This document shows, in pieces, positions 40,874 to 53,194 of a stretch of DNA of 64,000 bases (positions within the stretch are counted from its first letter, which is position 1; every line of letters starts with the position of its first letter). The notes under the pieces were generated by a model. It saw only the letters and a program-made list of their open reading frames with translations. It searched no databases and had not been told where the DNA came from. The position numbers and the translations under genes are program-made. This DNA comes from Epinephelus fuscoguttatus (Eukaryota > Chordata > Actinopteri > Perciformes > Serranidae), in the NCBI RefSeq assembly GCF_011397635.1, contig NC_064753.1, positions 33,380,322-33,444,321 of the forward strand, read 5' to 3'.

Positions 40874-41160
40874 GTTGGGGGCGGCAGTCCGTGGGCACTA
40901 GGTGTGGATACTGGTGGGTCGCCAGTTCAAGTCCCTGCACAGACCAAGTACAGAGTGTGGACCTGTTGCTAGTGTGTGCCAGTTCACCTCCTGGACACTG
41001 CCAAGGTACACTTGAGCATCCCTTGCTGCTCTGTCCTGTGCTGTGGTGACCTATCATTCTGGCATCTCATTGCATTTGATGCATGTGCCTGTTTGTATGT
41101 GTGTGTGTGTGTGTGTTATGTCAAAACAAAATGAATAAATGAATTTCCCCCAGAGGACAA
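40874..41160 (+). mobile_element. tRNA-derived SINE
   Basis: A tRNA-like head (GGGGGCGGCAGTCCGTGGGCAC) with a B-box-like CAGTTCAAGTCCC at 40923-40935 is followed by 'gtgccagttcacctcctggacactgccaaggt' and a GT-rich tail. This is the layout of a fish SINE; it abuts the previous repeat. Confidence 0.6.
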
Positions 41161-41934
41161 TAAAGCATGCTATTTAATTTGAAGGTCTTGTTGTCACTGA
41201 CCTGGGAATTATACTGGCACTACAAATGTTTTATTCATATTTTAGTGCATGCTTTAGTTTGATAGCTTTTACTAAACACGGTGCCACTATAGTATTGATT
41301 TAGATATGGTCAAAATTTTAATAGCTTTGATTTTGTGACCCATCAGACACAAGAGGTTCAACTACACAAAAAAGACCAAAATGTCGACCAAATATTGTCG
41401 AGTTTACTGCTCTACATCTGCAGTTTGTGGTGTCACACATGTGCTATTAGATTTTTCTTATCTGAATATAAAGGGCCACAACCTTTGGTTAACAACTGTC
41501 TAAATGTGTGTCCTCATGTTTGGTATCAACTATCCAAATAATGCATAAGTGCAGTATAATAAAAGCATTTCCATGGCAAAACAGATGAAATTCATTCACC
41601 ATCTATCACAGGTAAACAAAAGTCTAAGATCTAAACCTATAATTATTTATATGACAGCACATCTGTCACAAATTAATAATCCTATGCAGCAGCATCAAAA
41701 AACTTGTCCAAGCCAAAAACATTTTGTCACATTTTTTTTTCCAAAAATAAAAATGAAAATAAAAATAAAATTTAAGAAAAATGTAAAAAATTAAATTAAA
41801 TTAAATTAAAAAAAAGAATATGGTGGAGTGGAGTTTATGTGAAGAGCAAGAAAATTAAAAGGCAAAACCCTTTCGGGACAAAGTACAAAAATAAAAATTA
41901 ATGAAATTAATAAATAAATAAATAAGAGGTGCCC

Positions 41935-41985
41935 AGCGACCCAGCTTCAGATAAGTGATTGAAAATGGATGGATGGATAAAAAAG
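41935..41985 (+). repeat. Retroelement tail with (GGAT)n end
   Basis: GATAAGTGATTGAAAATGGATGGATGGATAAAA resembles the 3' end of the repeat family seen at 28725-28965, truncated to its last part. Confidence 0.5.
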
Positions 41986-42029
41986 AGACAACCACATCTG
42001 CCAATTTGTACATACCGTATTCTTTTATG

Positions 42030-42034
<5 letters not shown>

Positions 42035-42067
<33 letters not shown>
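42035..42067. repeat. (ATT)n microsatellite
   Basis: About 11 ATT units; an ATT/AAT-rich zone continues to 42150. Confidence 0.9.
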
Positions 42068-42068
<1 letters not shown>

Positions 42069-42234
42069 GTGTTTGTTAGATAAGATGTTTATTTTTGTTG
42101 ATTTTAATTATTATTATTGATAATAATAATAACAATAATAATAATAATTGGGGGGAGGGGGGTGTTTGCCTAGGGCACCAAATCTGTTAGCTCCGGCACT
42201 ATTAACACTTCCAGGTCAATGTTAAACTTTAAAA

Positions 42235-43140
42235 ACTTGAGAGGAGTTTCCACTGAACTTTCCAGCCTTGATTTAATAGGGCTGAACAGAATCCATAACA
42301 AGGCTGCAGACTGAACCTCCATCAAACTGCAGCTTTTAATTTGGCTGATGAAAAATCATGCGAATCAATAGGAGCTCATTTAGTTGTGTGACTTGTCAGC
42401 CGTATGACAAACGCCATTTGGCCTGTTTTATGACACAGGCCCCTCTGACACAGTACAAAAAATCACAGCTAATTGATAAGGCAGTGCAGCAATATATGGA
42501 GGTCATTGATTCCGTTTCTCTCCTAATTTAATCTGAATACACCAGTCATGTTGATTAAAAATCCCCCCGCGTAAATTACTGCTGATAATGCTGTCAGATT
42601 TCTCAACTAGCAGGCTCCACTAAAGTGCTGACGGCCCTCCTGCCTCTTTTCTTTTAACCAGTAATGCACAGTGAAGCCTGTGTGTTTCTATAAAAATGTT
42701 TCACTGTCTATTGAATCACTCAGCTCGCCCCTGAGATGTCAGCTCGGCCTCTCTAACACACAGCAGTTACCAGAAACTCGCATTTTCATAGTTAGACAAA
42801 TAAATCGGCCTCTTTTTTTGCTTAGTTGGATTATAAATCAGGGAGCCCTTAAAGATATTTACACCCTGTAGTTTAATCAATCAGGAAAATGTCGGGCTCA
42901 TTACGTAAATATGAACAGATTGTGCGATCTTTTAACGTAATCACACGTATCGGTGCAGGTTTCACCGGGGCCTGTCCTGTCACTTAACTAATGGCCGAGT
43001 GACGGAGGGAGTGACGGGGCCCAATAAATTCACATCTGTCCGACTTAAAACGCTGTTTCAAAGCAGGGAAAACGCCACCTTTTTTTGGCCAATAAAGTTT
43101 ATTGAAAAGGCGTGGCGCGCGTATTCATGAGCGTCATTTA
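42235..43140. promoter_or_regulatory. Candidate cluster of conserved non-coding elements
   Basis: About 900 bp with no recognisable repeat or coding frame and many homeodomain-type cores (for example CTTTTAATTTGG, GCTAATTGATAAGG, CCTAATTTAATCTG, CACTTAACTAATGG) mixed with GC-rich parts. It ends 0.9 kb before atic. It resembles a developmental enhancer more than a housekeeping promoter, so mnx2 is the likelier target. Not tested. Confidence 0.35.
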
Positions 43141-43671
43141 TTGTTGCAGGAAATGTATGTTACAGGTGTTTTATCAACAGTGGACATAGTGATGCTCTTG
43201 GCACCTAATGCGTCAGCGTAACCTTCAGTTCTGCTGGTCAGCAAAAAGATTTCACCTGCATCAAATGAAAGGTCTTCTTTTATTGTACATCAATTTAATC
43301 TGAAAATAAATAGTGCACAAAAGCACAGATACTGAGAGATAATCAGATCGTCATTTAAAGAATAAAACATGCACAGAACTCAGTAATGAGGAGCACAACT
43401 GTATGGCCCAGTCTCTGTTTCTCTGCACAGACATTTTTCTTGCAATGTCATTAAAGCTTACATTGTTAAATTAGGGTTATGCCTATATAGGGGAAACTAT
43501 TAATACTAAAGAGCACTGTTAAATTGCAGCCTTCAGAAACATATTATGGAGAAGAAACCTTCAGGTCAATGTCTGCCATCTTGTGGCAAAATAAAAGAAG
43601 ACACCTCACTTAACTTTTAGATATATTGTAAGGCTTCCAAAATGTAGTGGAGCAGAAGTATAAAGTACTAT

Positions 43672-43676
<5 letters not shown>

Positions 43677-43717
<41 letters not shown>

Positions 43718-43793
43718 TAGACAAAACATAAACATCAAAGAGAGCAGTGTGTGTTTTATTATTATTATTATTATTATTACTATTACTATTTAT
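43677..43793. repeat. Two (ATT)n microsatellites
   Basis: Runs at 43677-43719 and 43757-43793, followed by TTTA/TTTAT-rich sequence to about 43845. Confidence 0.9.
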
Positions 43794-43894
43794 TTATTTT
43801 ATTTATTATTTATTTTATTTTATTTATTCATTCATTTTATTTTTTTGGATGAAAATGCGCATTTCCTGCGCCGTGTGTCTCCCTTGGGTGCGTT

Positions 43895-44076
43895 TGTGTG
43901 CGAGGGGCGGGCCGACCTCAGCAGGGCGGGTCTTTCTACTTTTGAAGCACATGATGAAAAGCTTGTAGTTTTGCACAATCTGACTCTGCAGAGTTTGCTG
44001 TTTCAACACAGTGAAGCCTGAACAGAAACCATATTCACACCCACACAGACTGCACACTGAAACTGTGACTGTAAAC
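43895..44076 (+). promoter_or_regulatory. atic: atic proximal promoter and 5' UTR
   Basis: Two GC boxes, GGGGCGGGCC at 43904 and AGGGCGGGT at 43923, and no TATA box upstream of the ATG, as expected for a housekeeping gene. Start site not placed. Confidence 0.5.
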
Positions 44077-47000
44077 ATGGCGTCCTCAGAGCTCGGTAAG
44101 ACTTGTCTTTCATTCAGATTTAATTAATGTCGTCATTATAAAGTTGTGTGCGACATGCAGGTTAGCTCATGTAGCTAACATTAGCCAACGTGGTCATCTG
44201 TGCCTCGCTACAACACACACTTACTTCTCTTTAGTGTGTATAAAACTGAGTTAAGATGTGTGTTAAGTCTCTGTATCTGTCTTCGCAGCACTTTTGAGTG
44301 TGTCAGATAAAACTGGACTGGTGGACTTTGCCAAAAGGCTGGTGAATGCCGGACTGTCTCTGGTGGCCTCAGGTGGCACAGCTAAAGCCCTGCGTGATGC
44401 TGGGCTGGCTGTCAGGTGGGTGCTGAAATAATCCTTAAAATAAAACTTAAATCCAGTGTTTGTCACTAAGATGCAGCAGCTACCTCAGGTTGGCCTTCTC
44501 TAAGATAAGTGCCTGTGCTGTGTGTCAGGGATGTGTCTGAGCTGACTGGACACCCAGAGATGCTGGGGGGCAGAGTGAAGACCCTGCACCCGGCCGTCCA
44601 TGGAGGCATCCTGGCCAGGAAAACCCCCACTGATGCTGCAGACATGGAGAAGCTGGGCTACAGCCTGGTCAGGTGAGAACAACCCTGAAACATTTAAACA
44701 CACATACATTCACACTTTAAAATAGCCTGAGGTTTATAAACACTTAGTGGATAGTTATTTGCATCAGAGGGGTAAAAAGCTGAATTAGAAATGATTCCTA
44801 CAAAGCGGTTAAATCAAAGATTGTGCAGGACCTCAGGCAGATCACAAGCTCATATGTGTAAGAGTACAGGCTTGTCTTGTCCCATTAGGAAGCATGTGCT
44901 GTTGATTTAGCAGCTGGATAATTTGGAAAGTGCTGCTCCTGCTAAAGGGTCATCCCGTGACTGAAATTTGTTTAAGACAAGAGGAAAAATGTGATTAGGT
45001 CAGGGAGTTTAAAGTTTTGTTCTTGGGGAGCACAAGTACACACTTGAGTAACAATCTGATAGACACACAGAAGTATTGGTTTCTTTGTCTTTCAAACTCA
45101 GAGGAGAGTTTAATCTGTGTGTGCATGTGATATAGAGGTAAAGGTTGAGTGGGTCATCTGATTAGGGTGTAAGAATAAGGATGAAGCTCACAATTTAAGG
45201 CTGTGTGTATTATGGGCCAGAAATATTTATACATATCTTGGTGTTTTAAGGCTGAATAGTGATAGACGACACATATATATGTGTGGGTATTTTCTACAAA
45301 GCAAGTAGTGCTGCTGGAACTTACAGTCCCCTGGGAAGACAGGATGGAGGAGGCCCATGAGCAAAAGAAGGCCATATACCTTGCCCTGTCTAGAGAGTGG
45401 TTGGAGGGCCCACTGAGAGCCAATCGAGGTTGGCTGCAGGTGCAACTATGCACCGGGCACTCAGGCTCCTCGGCATCAGAGGGTTGCAGGAGAGGGAAGC
45501 CGCCAGGCAGCAGAAAAAGCCTCAAGGTAGCTGTAGATCAAGAGGGCAGATACGCAAAGTAGTGCGCTGCCTGGACACAAGCTGGGTACTGACCACCTCC
45601 GGCTGGGTCGCCCAGGTGAGGGTGTCTCATGATCGAAGACCTGAAACACCCTATGTCCCTGGGTTAATCACTGATCATGTGTCCAAGCTGCACCATCTAG
45701 GTGTTTCAAATAATAAAGTGAGCTAAATGTTCACTAAGTAACATCTACAGTAGACGGGCTAAAATGAAAGGACTACAAATAGCCTCAGATTCCACACACG
45801 TTGCACAACCAATCGTTTAGACCAAGGAGGCTATGTCAAGCTTCTGTTAGACTAACTGAAGCTTGAACGAGCTTGGGTGCTTGACCCACATTTATTAATT
45901 AATGGACATTTTAAAGTATTTTTAAGGCCGACATCTTAAAATATTTTAAGCTGCACTCTGCACTGTGTATTGTCAAATTACATTTGTCATTTGTCCGGGA
46001 TAGTACAGCAAGTGTTGTGAATGTACTGATGTTTCTACAAAAATAAAGTTCCTAAAGAATAAGTTCACTTCCCTGTTTGAAAATATACGGTTGCAAAATG
46101 TGTAAATGAAAAATTATGTTGGAAAAAAAAAAGGCTTATAATGAATAAAGGGTGAAGTGTTCACTCTAGGAGTGATACAAGAATAATCATGAAAATGCAT
46201 ACAATAGAAACATAGAGACAAAGTTGAAAGTCTGTTGTGATTCTGCATCACTGAAGGCAAATTGTGGCTAATTGTGCTGAAATGATAAGTTGATTAATCA
46301 ATTAGCTAATGGACAGAAAATAAATCATCAACTGTTCTGATTAATCATTTATATAAGAAAAAAAATCCAAACATTAGCCAGTGTTCAGCTCATCTAATGT
46401 GAGGATTTACTGCTTCGCTCTGTTTTATTAAACTGTAGATGAAATATCTTTTAGGTTTTGGACAAAATAAGCATTAGAAGATGTCACCTTGGGTCCTGGG
46501 AAATTATGATGGGCATTTTTTGATGTTAGATAAAAACAATTGATTGATAAATGCACACAAATAATGTTTCTCTATTGGCTAGATTGTGCGACAGAGAAGC
46601 AGTGAAGGAAAGCAAACTGATCAGTCAGTCATATAGCAGAAAGTCCTGGCTCCAGTGTGGGAAGTAGAAAGATAGTAGTTTATCTAACAGAACAAAACTC
46701 TTAAAAGCAAGTGTTGGTTTTCATGCAGCCTTCAAAAAGGAACAGTGAGTGCATTAAGTGGCATAGATTTGAGCACACAAGGATTCTTGGGCATGATGCC
46801 TCATTTGGTCTTTCTAATCTTTGTAATGGCCTAAATATGATATATTTTCCAAGCATATCAAGTATACCTATTTTTTTTTTTGTTTTAAGGTTAAACAGCT
46901 CTCGAAATTGGTTCATGTTTAGACGCCATGAGCATGAACACATTATGAAAGCTAGAATTACAAGCACGTGTCTTACGATGTCTTCTACAGCTGCACTTTT

Positions 47001-50000
47001 AAAAGGTTTTTGCATCTTGCAATCTTGTCTGTCGTGATATGTGTGCGTTGCAGTTATGTGTGTATACGTGTGTGTTATGTTTTTTCAAACAGATGATGAT
47101 GATCTTTATGAAGAGTGTGACAGTTATTCTGTGTTTGCTCTTTTTAAGAGTGGTTGTGTGCAACCTCTACCCATTTGTGAAGACCGTCTCTAACCCGAAT
47201 GTTACAGTGGAAGACGCTGTGGAGCAGATAGATATCGGTGAGTTGTGCGGATACGATTGTGTGCATACTGTTTCAGAATATTAAGCTGTTTTTAATTATT
47301 ATTATTATTATTATTATTATTAGCCTAGTGACTGTGTAAAATAAGGCTTGTAATTCAGCGCACCCCAAAGATGAATGTGTCAAATTGCCTTATAAATTCT
47401 ATGCTGCCATGATCATACCATATGTATTCATTTCTTACAAGAATGCCCCGAATTACAGGCGTGATGGTGCACTATTCATGAAAATATGAGGCAGATCATA
47501 GGCCAAAATATTCCTTACATACCTTGTCCATATGTTCTGGGGGATCCATCACCACTAAGCAACCTCCCTACACCTCCAGCAGACTGGATTCATACAGCTA
47601 CTATGTTGGGCAGGAAGATCATTGTCAAAGAATGGAAATCTGTCGATTTACCTCCAGCGCATGTTCACCTCTCTCATCTTGAAATTGTAGCAGCTTATGA
47701 GAAATTATCTTTTAGGATTAATAACCAAGTGTTGATCACTAAAATAAACTCATGTGCCTTTTAAAAAAAGTGTTGTTGTTTTTGTCCTCCCAGGTGGCGT
47801 CACTCTGCTGAGAGCAGCGGCCAAGAATCATGCCCGGGTGACCATAGTGTGTGATCCCACTGACTATTCGCTGGTTGCCAAGGAGATGGAGAGTTCAGGA
47901 GACAAAGATACAGCCTTGGAAACACGCAGGACTCTGGCTCTCAAAGTAACATGACTTGTTTTTCCCACAATTTTAACTCACAAGTAGGAACTGCGTTTGT
48001 ACAAGTGCTACACACTCTCTAGAGTCCCATTTTCCTCTTCTCCACTGCAGCTTAACTTTTGGATATGTGGGAGTGTTTTTTTAAGGCAGTAAAAATGTAG
48101 ATTTAAGAGCTCAAAGAATGGCTCTAAAATCTAAGTGAAGTATGGCTCTATAATCCTCCCTTTATCAAATGTGAACTTTTGCTTGTTTTATTAGTTTGTT
48201 ATGATAGTAAGTATCTTTGGGTTGTGGACTGTTTGTCTGACAAAACAAAGTGTCTGAATGTTTGAACTTTGACTTCAGAAAATCATAATAAGCATTTTTC
48301 ATCATTTTCTAACATCTTCTAGATCAGATGATTAATCAAGGAAATGTTAAACAGATTAATTAATAATGAAAATCATTAGAGCATCACATCACAGTCTTAA
48401 ATTGAGCTCTCTTTAACCTGTTGATGCCCCTTTCTAAGCATAGTAACAATAACAAGTTTGACGAGATGTGCGCAAAGGACTGGGGCAGACTATTTCCTGA
48501 CTTGTCACAGTCTTGAGCTGTACAGTTTGAAAGCAGCATTTTAAAGTTGCAAAGACTTAAATTCAAACATCCCTTAATCCCGCCCCGTCACTGTTCAGAC
48601 TTGTTCCAGTCTAATCTCAGTCGTAGCAAAGACTCAGTTATGGAACAAGAGGTGAATCTTGCCTTTGGCTTTTTTAATGAACGAGCAGGTCTTAAAGGGA
48701 TGGTTGCATAATAGTAACCCGTTAGATTCTTACGAAACATAAGGATATGCCAGGAGGTTTGTGAGGCAGACGTCAGTTAATATAATAAATGCGTTGATCA
48801 TATCACAGTTGAGAATTCTCCTTTACAGTGTCTTCCTCAGTACTCACTGAAGCTTAGTCATGTTAATGTTGTCAGACAAAAACAGGATGGTAACCAGGCT
48901 CAACAATCTTGCTGTCCTCATTTGGTCCCTTTTTTTTGTCGTTGTTTGTGTACAGATTAGGGTCAGTGCATGACAAAGTCCAGCGTAGACTCTCTATCAC
49001 CAATGTTAGAATGTGTGTTTAGGTTACAGAGTTTAACATCGGAGGACTTGTAAACTTTCACCTTGTAGTCAGACTGAACTCATCGTTGAAAGCTGCTTTG
49101 GGATGAAACCCACATAAGTTATGCAGTTGTTAAATGGTCACAGCCTCGTTTTACCTTCTCAACTGTGGAGTGATAAATTGTAAATCCCTTGAGGTTTATA
49201 ACTCTGGCTTCAGCACACAGAGTATGTATTTCTTTGTCATCGGTGTTTGATGTTCTCTGTCTGCTCTTCAGGCCTTCACACACACAGCACAGTACGACGA
49301 GGCCATATCGGATTACTTTCGAGGGCAGTACAGCCGCGGTGTTTCCCAGCTGCCTCTGCGCTACGGCATGAACCCTCACCAAGCACCCGCCCAACTCTAC
49401 ACTCTGCGCCCAGCCCTCCCCCTCAAAGGTAGAGCCCACATCACATCATGGCTGTCTCAGCTGAGCTAAATGTGTCAGTGTGTTGTTTAGAGGTTTGTCT
49501 TTTAAAGATGTAGTTTAAGACTTTGGGAATTTGCTGGTATGGTATTGATCTTCTTATTTAACTTCCTGCCATAGACAGAATTAACACAGATGACAAATAA
49601 AACAGGATTTTGTGAGTAGTGCCACATCAATATCCCTGTCACCCTAAAGTGACCATGTCAGAGAACAGCTGATACAAGTTATAAGGCAGGAGGAGAGGGA
49701 GGTAATTCAATGATGTGAGGTATTTTAATAAAGATGTTGCTAATTTTCATAGAGGTGCAAATATTGCAAACTATAAATATGTTTTTCTTAAACATTCATT
49801 TTGCCCCCCCTCAGTTGTCAACGGTTCCCCCGGCTTCATCAACCTGTGTGATGCTCTGAACGCCTGGCAACTGGTCAGAGAGTTAAAGAGCGCCCTCGGC
49901 ATGGCTGCTGCCACCTCCTTCAAACACGTCAGCCCTGCTGGTAAGACAAAAAGACGCACACTCATTACTGTACAAATATTGACTTGGAATAATGTGCCAT

Positions 50001-51894
50001 GAAACTGAAATGACTCTCTTTCACGTTTCTTCTGAAGGAGCTGCAGTGGGAGTTCCTCTGACCGAGGAGGAAGCCAGAGTGTGCATGGTGCATGACATGC
50101 TGAAGGATCTGACCCCGCTGGCTACGGCCTACGCCAGGGCAAGGGGCTCAGACAGAATGTCTTCGTTTGGAGACTTCATCGCTGTGTCGGATGTTTGTGA
50201 CGTTCCCACCGCCAAGATTATATCAAGAGAGGTAAAGTCATGTGTCGAAGAACAAAAACAGATGTTTGTTTTTGCTGCAATGCTGACTACATGTACATGC
50301 GCAAAATATTCTGTTTTTTGCCCTTATCCCGAAAAAGACAATGTTCCTACTAAGCTGTTTACACAGCTAACGAAAATGAGTATTCCACTAATATTCCTGT
50401 GCACATGCAACTGTGCATACTCTGATTAATGTTGTTTGTTTCAACAAAATATGGAAAAGTGGAACAGCTGGTCCCTGATTCAATTCGCTTGCTCTCAGGT
50501 GTCAGATGGCATCATTGCTCCTGGTTATGACGAAGAGGCACTCAAGATTCTCTCCAAAAAGAAGAATGGCAATTACTGTGTGCTTCAAGTGAGATATTTT
50601 TTTATCAATCATCATTTTTGTGTTGAAATAAAGATGAGTAGAATCAGAGTTTGGTAAAATTCTCTGATTAACAATGTGTGTGTTTATCCCAGATGGATCC
50701 AGACTATGAGCCCGATGACACCGAGGTGAGAGTGTTGTTTGGTCTCTATCTCAAACAAAAGCGGAATGGAGCACTCATCAATAAGGAGTTCTTCAAGAAC
50801 GTTGTTTCCAAGGGCTCGGTGAGTCACTGCAGTGTGTTTACTTCCTCTTAAAGTCATTCTTTCATGATGGACACAATCCAATCTTGTGTTCACGCTTTTG
50901 ATTGTTTTTGTGTCCACAAGCTCTCTGAGGAAGCTGTGCGTGATCTCACCGTGGCCACCATCGCTGTCAAGTACACTCAGTCCAACTCTGTGTGCTATGC
51001 TAAAAACGGACAGGTGAGAACAGGCAGATGAAAGGAGGAGAGAGGAGTCTGGATGGGGCCGTTAGTTTTGCTCTAATGTCTCCTCTTGTCTTACAGGTCG
51101 TTGGTATCGGAGCGGGTCAGCAGTCTCGTATCCACTGCACTCGGCTGGCAGGTGACAAAGCTGACAACTGGTGGCTGAGGCACCACCCTCGTGTCCTGAC
51201 CATGAAGTTTCGCAGTGGTGTGAAGCGAGCGGAGATGGCCAACGCTATTGACCAGTATGTCAGCGACACCATTGGAGAGGTAAGAGGGTCATGATAGGCA
51301 ACAGGCAGCTTTAAAGGGATTTTCTTCTTACCTGTAGTGCTTAAAAGGTCTTGTAAGCATTAAATTTAAGTGTCTAATACCTGTAGACATTAGATTTCTC
51401 TTCATTACTTCATTTGGATAGATCCATTAAAATTGTTCCCACAGTTGCCGTCAAAAACACACAGTCACCCTGTTTTCTGTGTCTAATGTTTAATGTCATG
51501 TCAAGTTTGAGGTTCTGGAATTAAATGCAGACTCCTGTATTGTGTGTGTATATGGTGTTGACAGGGCCCAGACTTGGCAGTTTGGCAGTCGATGTACGAC
51601 GAAGTGCCTGAGCGTCTGTCAGAGACTGAGAAGAAGAACTGGATCAGCTCCCTGCAGGCTGTGGCTGTCAGCTCTGACGCCTTCTTCCCCTTCAGAGATA
51701 ACATCGATCGAGCCAAACGGGTAAATATAACACACTGTTCACAAACGCATGAGTTTATAATGTATGCACTTTATTGAGAAATTGCATGGGAATGGCCTGC
51801 AGACACCTTCTGCAATAAAATCTTTTGTAAACTCTACTGACTCTGAAAACATTACTGTACTGACAAGCTTTCCAACCATAAATACTAATGTTTC

Positions 51895-51957
<63 letters not shown>

Positions 51958-52082
51958 TGTAGAGTGGTGTGGAGTACATCGCAGCTCCAGCAGGCTCTGC
52001 TGCTGACGAGGTTGTGATTAATGCCTGTAATGAGCAGGGCATCACTCTGGTGCACACCAACCTGCGGCTCTTCCACCACTGA
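44077..52082 (+). CDS. atic: Bifunctional AICAR formyltransferase / IMP cyclohydrolase (purH)
   Basis: Fourteen exons join in phase to a 591-residue protein, against 592 in human: 44077-44095, 44289-44415, 44529-44672, 47149-47237, 47794-47945, 49272-49428, 49815-49940, 50038-50231, 50499-50588, 50693-50818, 50921-51013, 51097-51279, 51565-51720, 51963-52082. The cytosolic homodimer converts AICAR with 10-formyl-THF to FAICAR and closes it to IMP, the last two steps of de novo purine synthesis. The N-terminal cyclohydrolase half (about 1-199) has [20 protein letters not shown] and GGRVKTLHP. The formyltransferase half has SFKHVSPAG with catalytic Lys266 and His267, [26 protein letters not shown] and [11 protein letters not shown]. 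It ends LRLFHH. All splice sites are GT/AG. Introns 3 and 4 hold LINE fragments. Converges on fn1. Confidence 0.96.
45281..45720 (+). mobile_element. LINE-type retroelement fragment in atic intron 3
   Basis: One frame reads [24 protein letters not shown] and then [14 protein letters not shown]; a shifted frame continues LRLLGIRGL, then [12 protein letters not shown] and a [18 protein letters not shown] end. The [13 protein letters not shown] block is a signature of a reverse-transcriptase polyprotein tail I know from fish retroelements. At least one frameshift is present. Inserted in the same direction as atic. Confidence 0.65.
46255..46560. repeat. Dispersed repeat in atic intron 3
   Basis: Contains 'gattaatcaattagctaatgg', 'tgaaatatcttttaggttttggacaaaa' and 'agatgtcaccttgggtcctgggaaa' blocks, the same family as 30996-31320 and 48200-48395. 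Confidence 0.55.
47297..47321. repeat. (ATT)n microsatellite
   Basis: About eight ATT units in atic intron 4. Confidence 0.85.
47486..47735 (+). mobile_element. L1/Tx1-like LINE C-terminal fragment in atic intron 4
   Basis: An open frame reads [18 protein letters not shown], then [23 protein letters not shown] and [14 protein letters not shown]. This is the pattern after the reverse transcriptase in L1-like ORF2 proteins (a short hydrophobic helix, then a VKEWKS-like strand and an AAYEKL helix). 5'-truncated and not functional. Confidence 0.6.
48200..48395. repeat. Dispersed repeat in atic intron 5
   Basis: Blocks 'gtatctttgggttgtggac', 'cataataagcatttttcatcattttct' and 'gattaatcaaggaaatg' belong to the family described at 30996-31320. 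Confidence 0.55.
51901..51956. repeat. (GT)n microsatellite at the last atic splice acceptor
   Basis: About 28 GT units end six bases before the AG at 51961-51962 that starts the final exon. It occupies the place where a polypyrimidine tract would be. Confidence 0.97.
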
Positions 52083-52332
52083 GCGCCTCAGCGTTTTCTC
52101 CAGGTGTTTTTTAAACCAAACTCACAGTTCTGCATTATTAGAGTCAAAATCTTTTTCTAACATTCCTGATGCTCAAAACATTCCTACCCTCATCATGCTG
52201 TAGTGTAGAGTGTAGAGGTCACAGATGCACTGTTTTATAACACTTTAACTGCATTCCTTATGTGTGATCCTAACTTTAGAGAGAGACAGTAACTGTTGAT
52301 GGTAATTCTAGTTCAGTCATGTTTCACTGTGA

Positions 52333-52338
52333 AATAAA
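52333..52338 (+). terminator. atic: atic polyadenylation signal
   Basis: AATAAA in GTGAAATAAACTG, 251 bp after the stop codon and followed by a TGTATTTTGTCTG-type downstream element. Confidence 0.7.
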
Positions 52339-52344
52339 CTGTTA

Positions 52345-53190
52345 ACAACAGTTCATGTGTATTTTGTCTGTTTTTATCCATGCTAGCAGCAGGGCTCTAG
52401 GGTTCTTTATTTCAGTCCACTGCTTTGGTTCGGACCAAACTTCAAAATCTGTGTCTGAAAAGCGACTCTAATGCTCAAGCATCTTAACCCTGCATTTTTT
52501 CAAATAGCCAGCAGAGGGGACCTCCACCAGTAAATGCAAAAAATGACCCTGCTTCTCACTTGATTTATTACCTCAGCAAACATTTTCCTAATGAGCTTAT
52601 GGCCTCGATCGATAGTTTCAAGTCTTCTTTGATACAGCCTGATGCTTATTTTGTAAATTACGGTCTCATTGAGAGGAAAACAGATGATAAAGCAGGGCAT
52701 GCTTGAGGGCAGTGGTTCAAAAGTGGGTCGCGGGTCCATTCTGAATGGACTGCAAGTGACTTAAAACTTGTCAATTTTGTTAAAAAAAAAAAAAAACACT
52801 TTATTTTGAAATATAGTGAATTTCCAGCACAGAGCTTTTATTTTGAAGTGCCAATTCCTGCTGTAGATTGAACTAGCTTGACAACATGGCCAAACCCAAA
52901 GCACCGCTGTGCCTCATAAGCTTGTTAAAGACAGTTCAATGATAGAATTTAAACTTTATCAAATTTAAATCAAGGAAATTGATTTCATGACCTCCCACAT
53001 GGCTTCGGTTTGGACCCCAAAATGTTTTACTTATATTTTTTATTCTATTTAAGACCCTTTCGCTCATCTAGTTAATCTTCATTAAGCATTTTTCTGTTTT
53101 CTATTTAAGAGCAGACCGTAAAGAAATGGTCTTAAGTCTTCTGCAAACATGTCCTTAAACCAAAACAAAATAAATAAACATCACATTGCA
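52345..53190. other. Convergent intergenic gap between atic and fn1
   Basis: Non-coding. GCAGTGGTTCAAAAGTGGGTCGCGG near 52710 resembles the end of a hAT-type MITE, with no partner found. Confidence 0.5.
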
Positions 53191-53194
53191 GTTA

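Noticed and set aside
40900-40960. A functional tRNA gene suggested by a B-box-like motif
   Set aside because: The A-box side is degenerate, no cloverleaf can be completed, and the tail matches a SINE body.
44500-44709. Minus-strand frame over atic exon 3
   Set aside because: Antisense shadow of a well-conserved coding exon.
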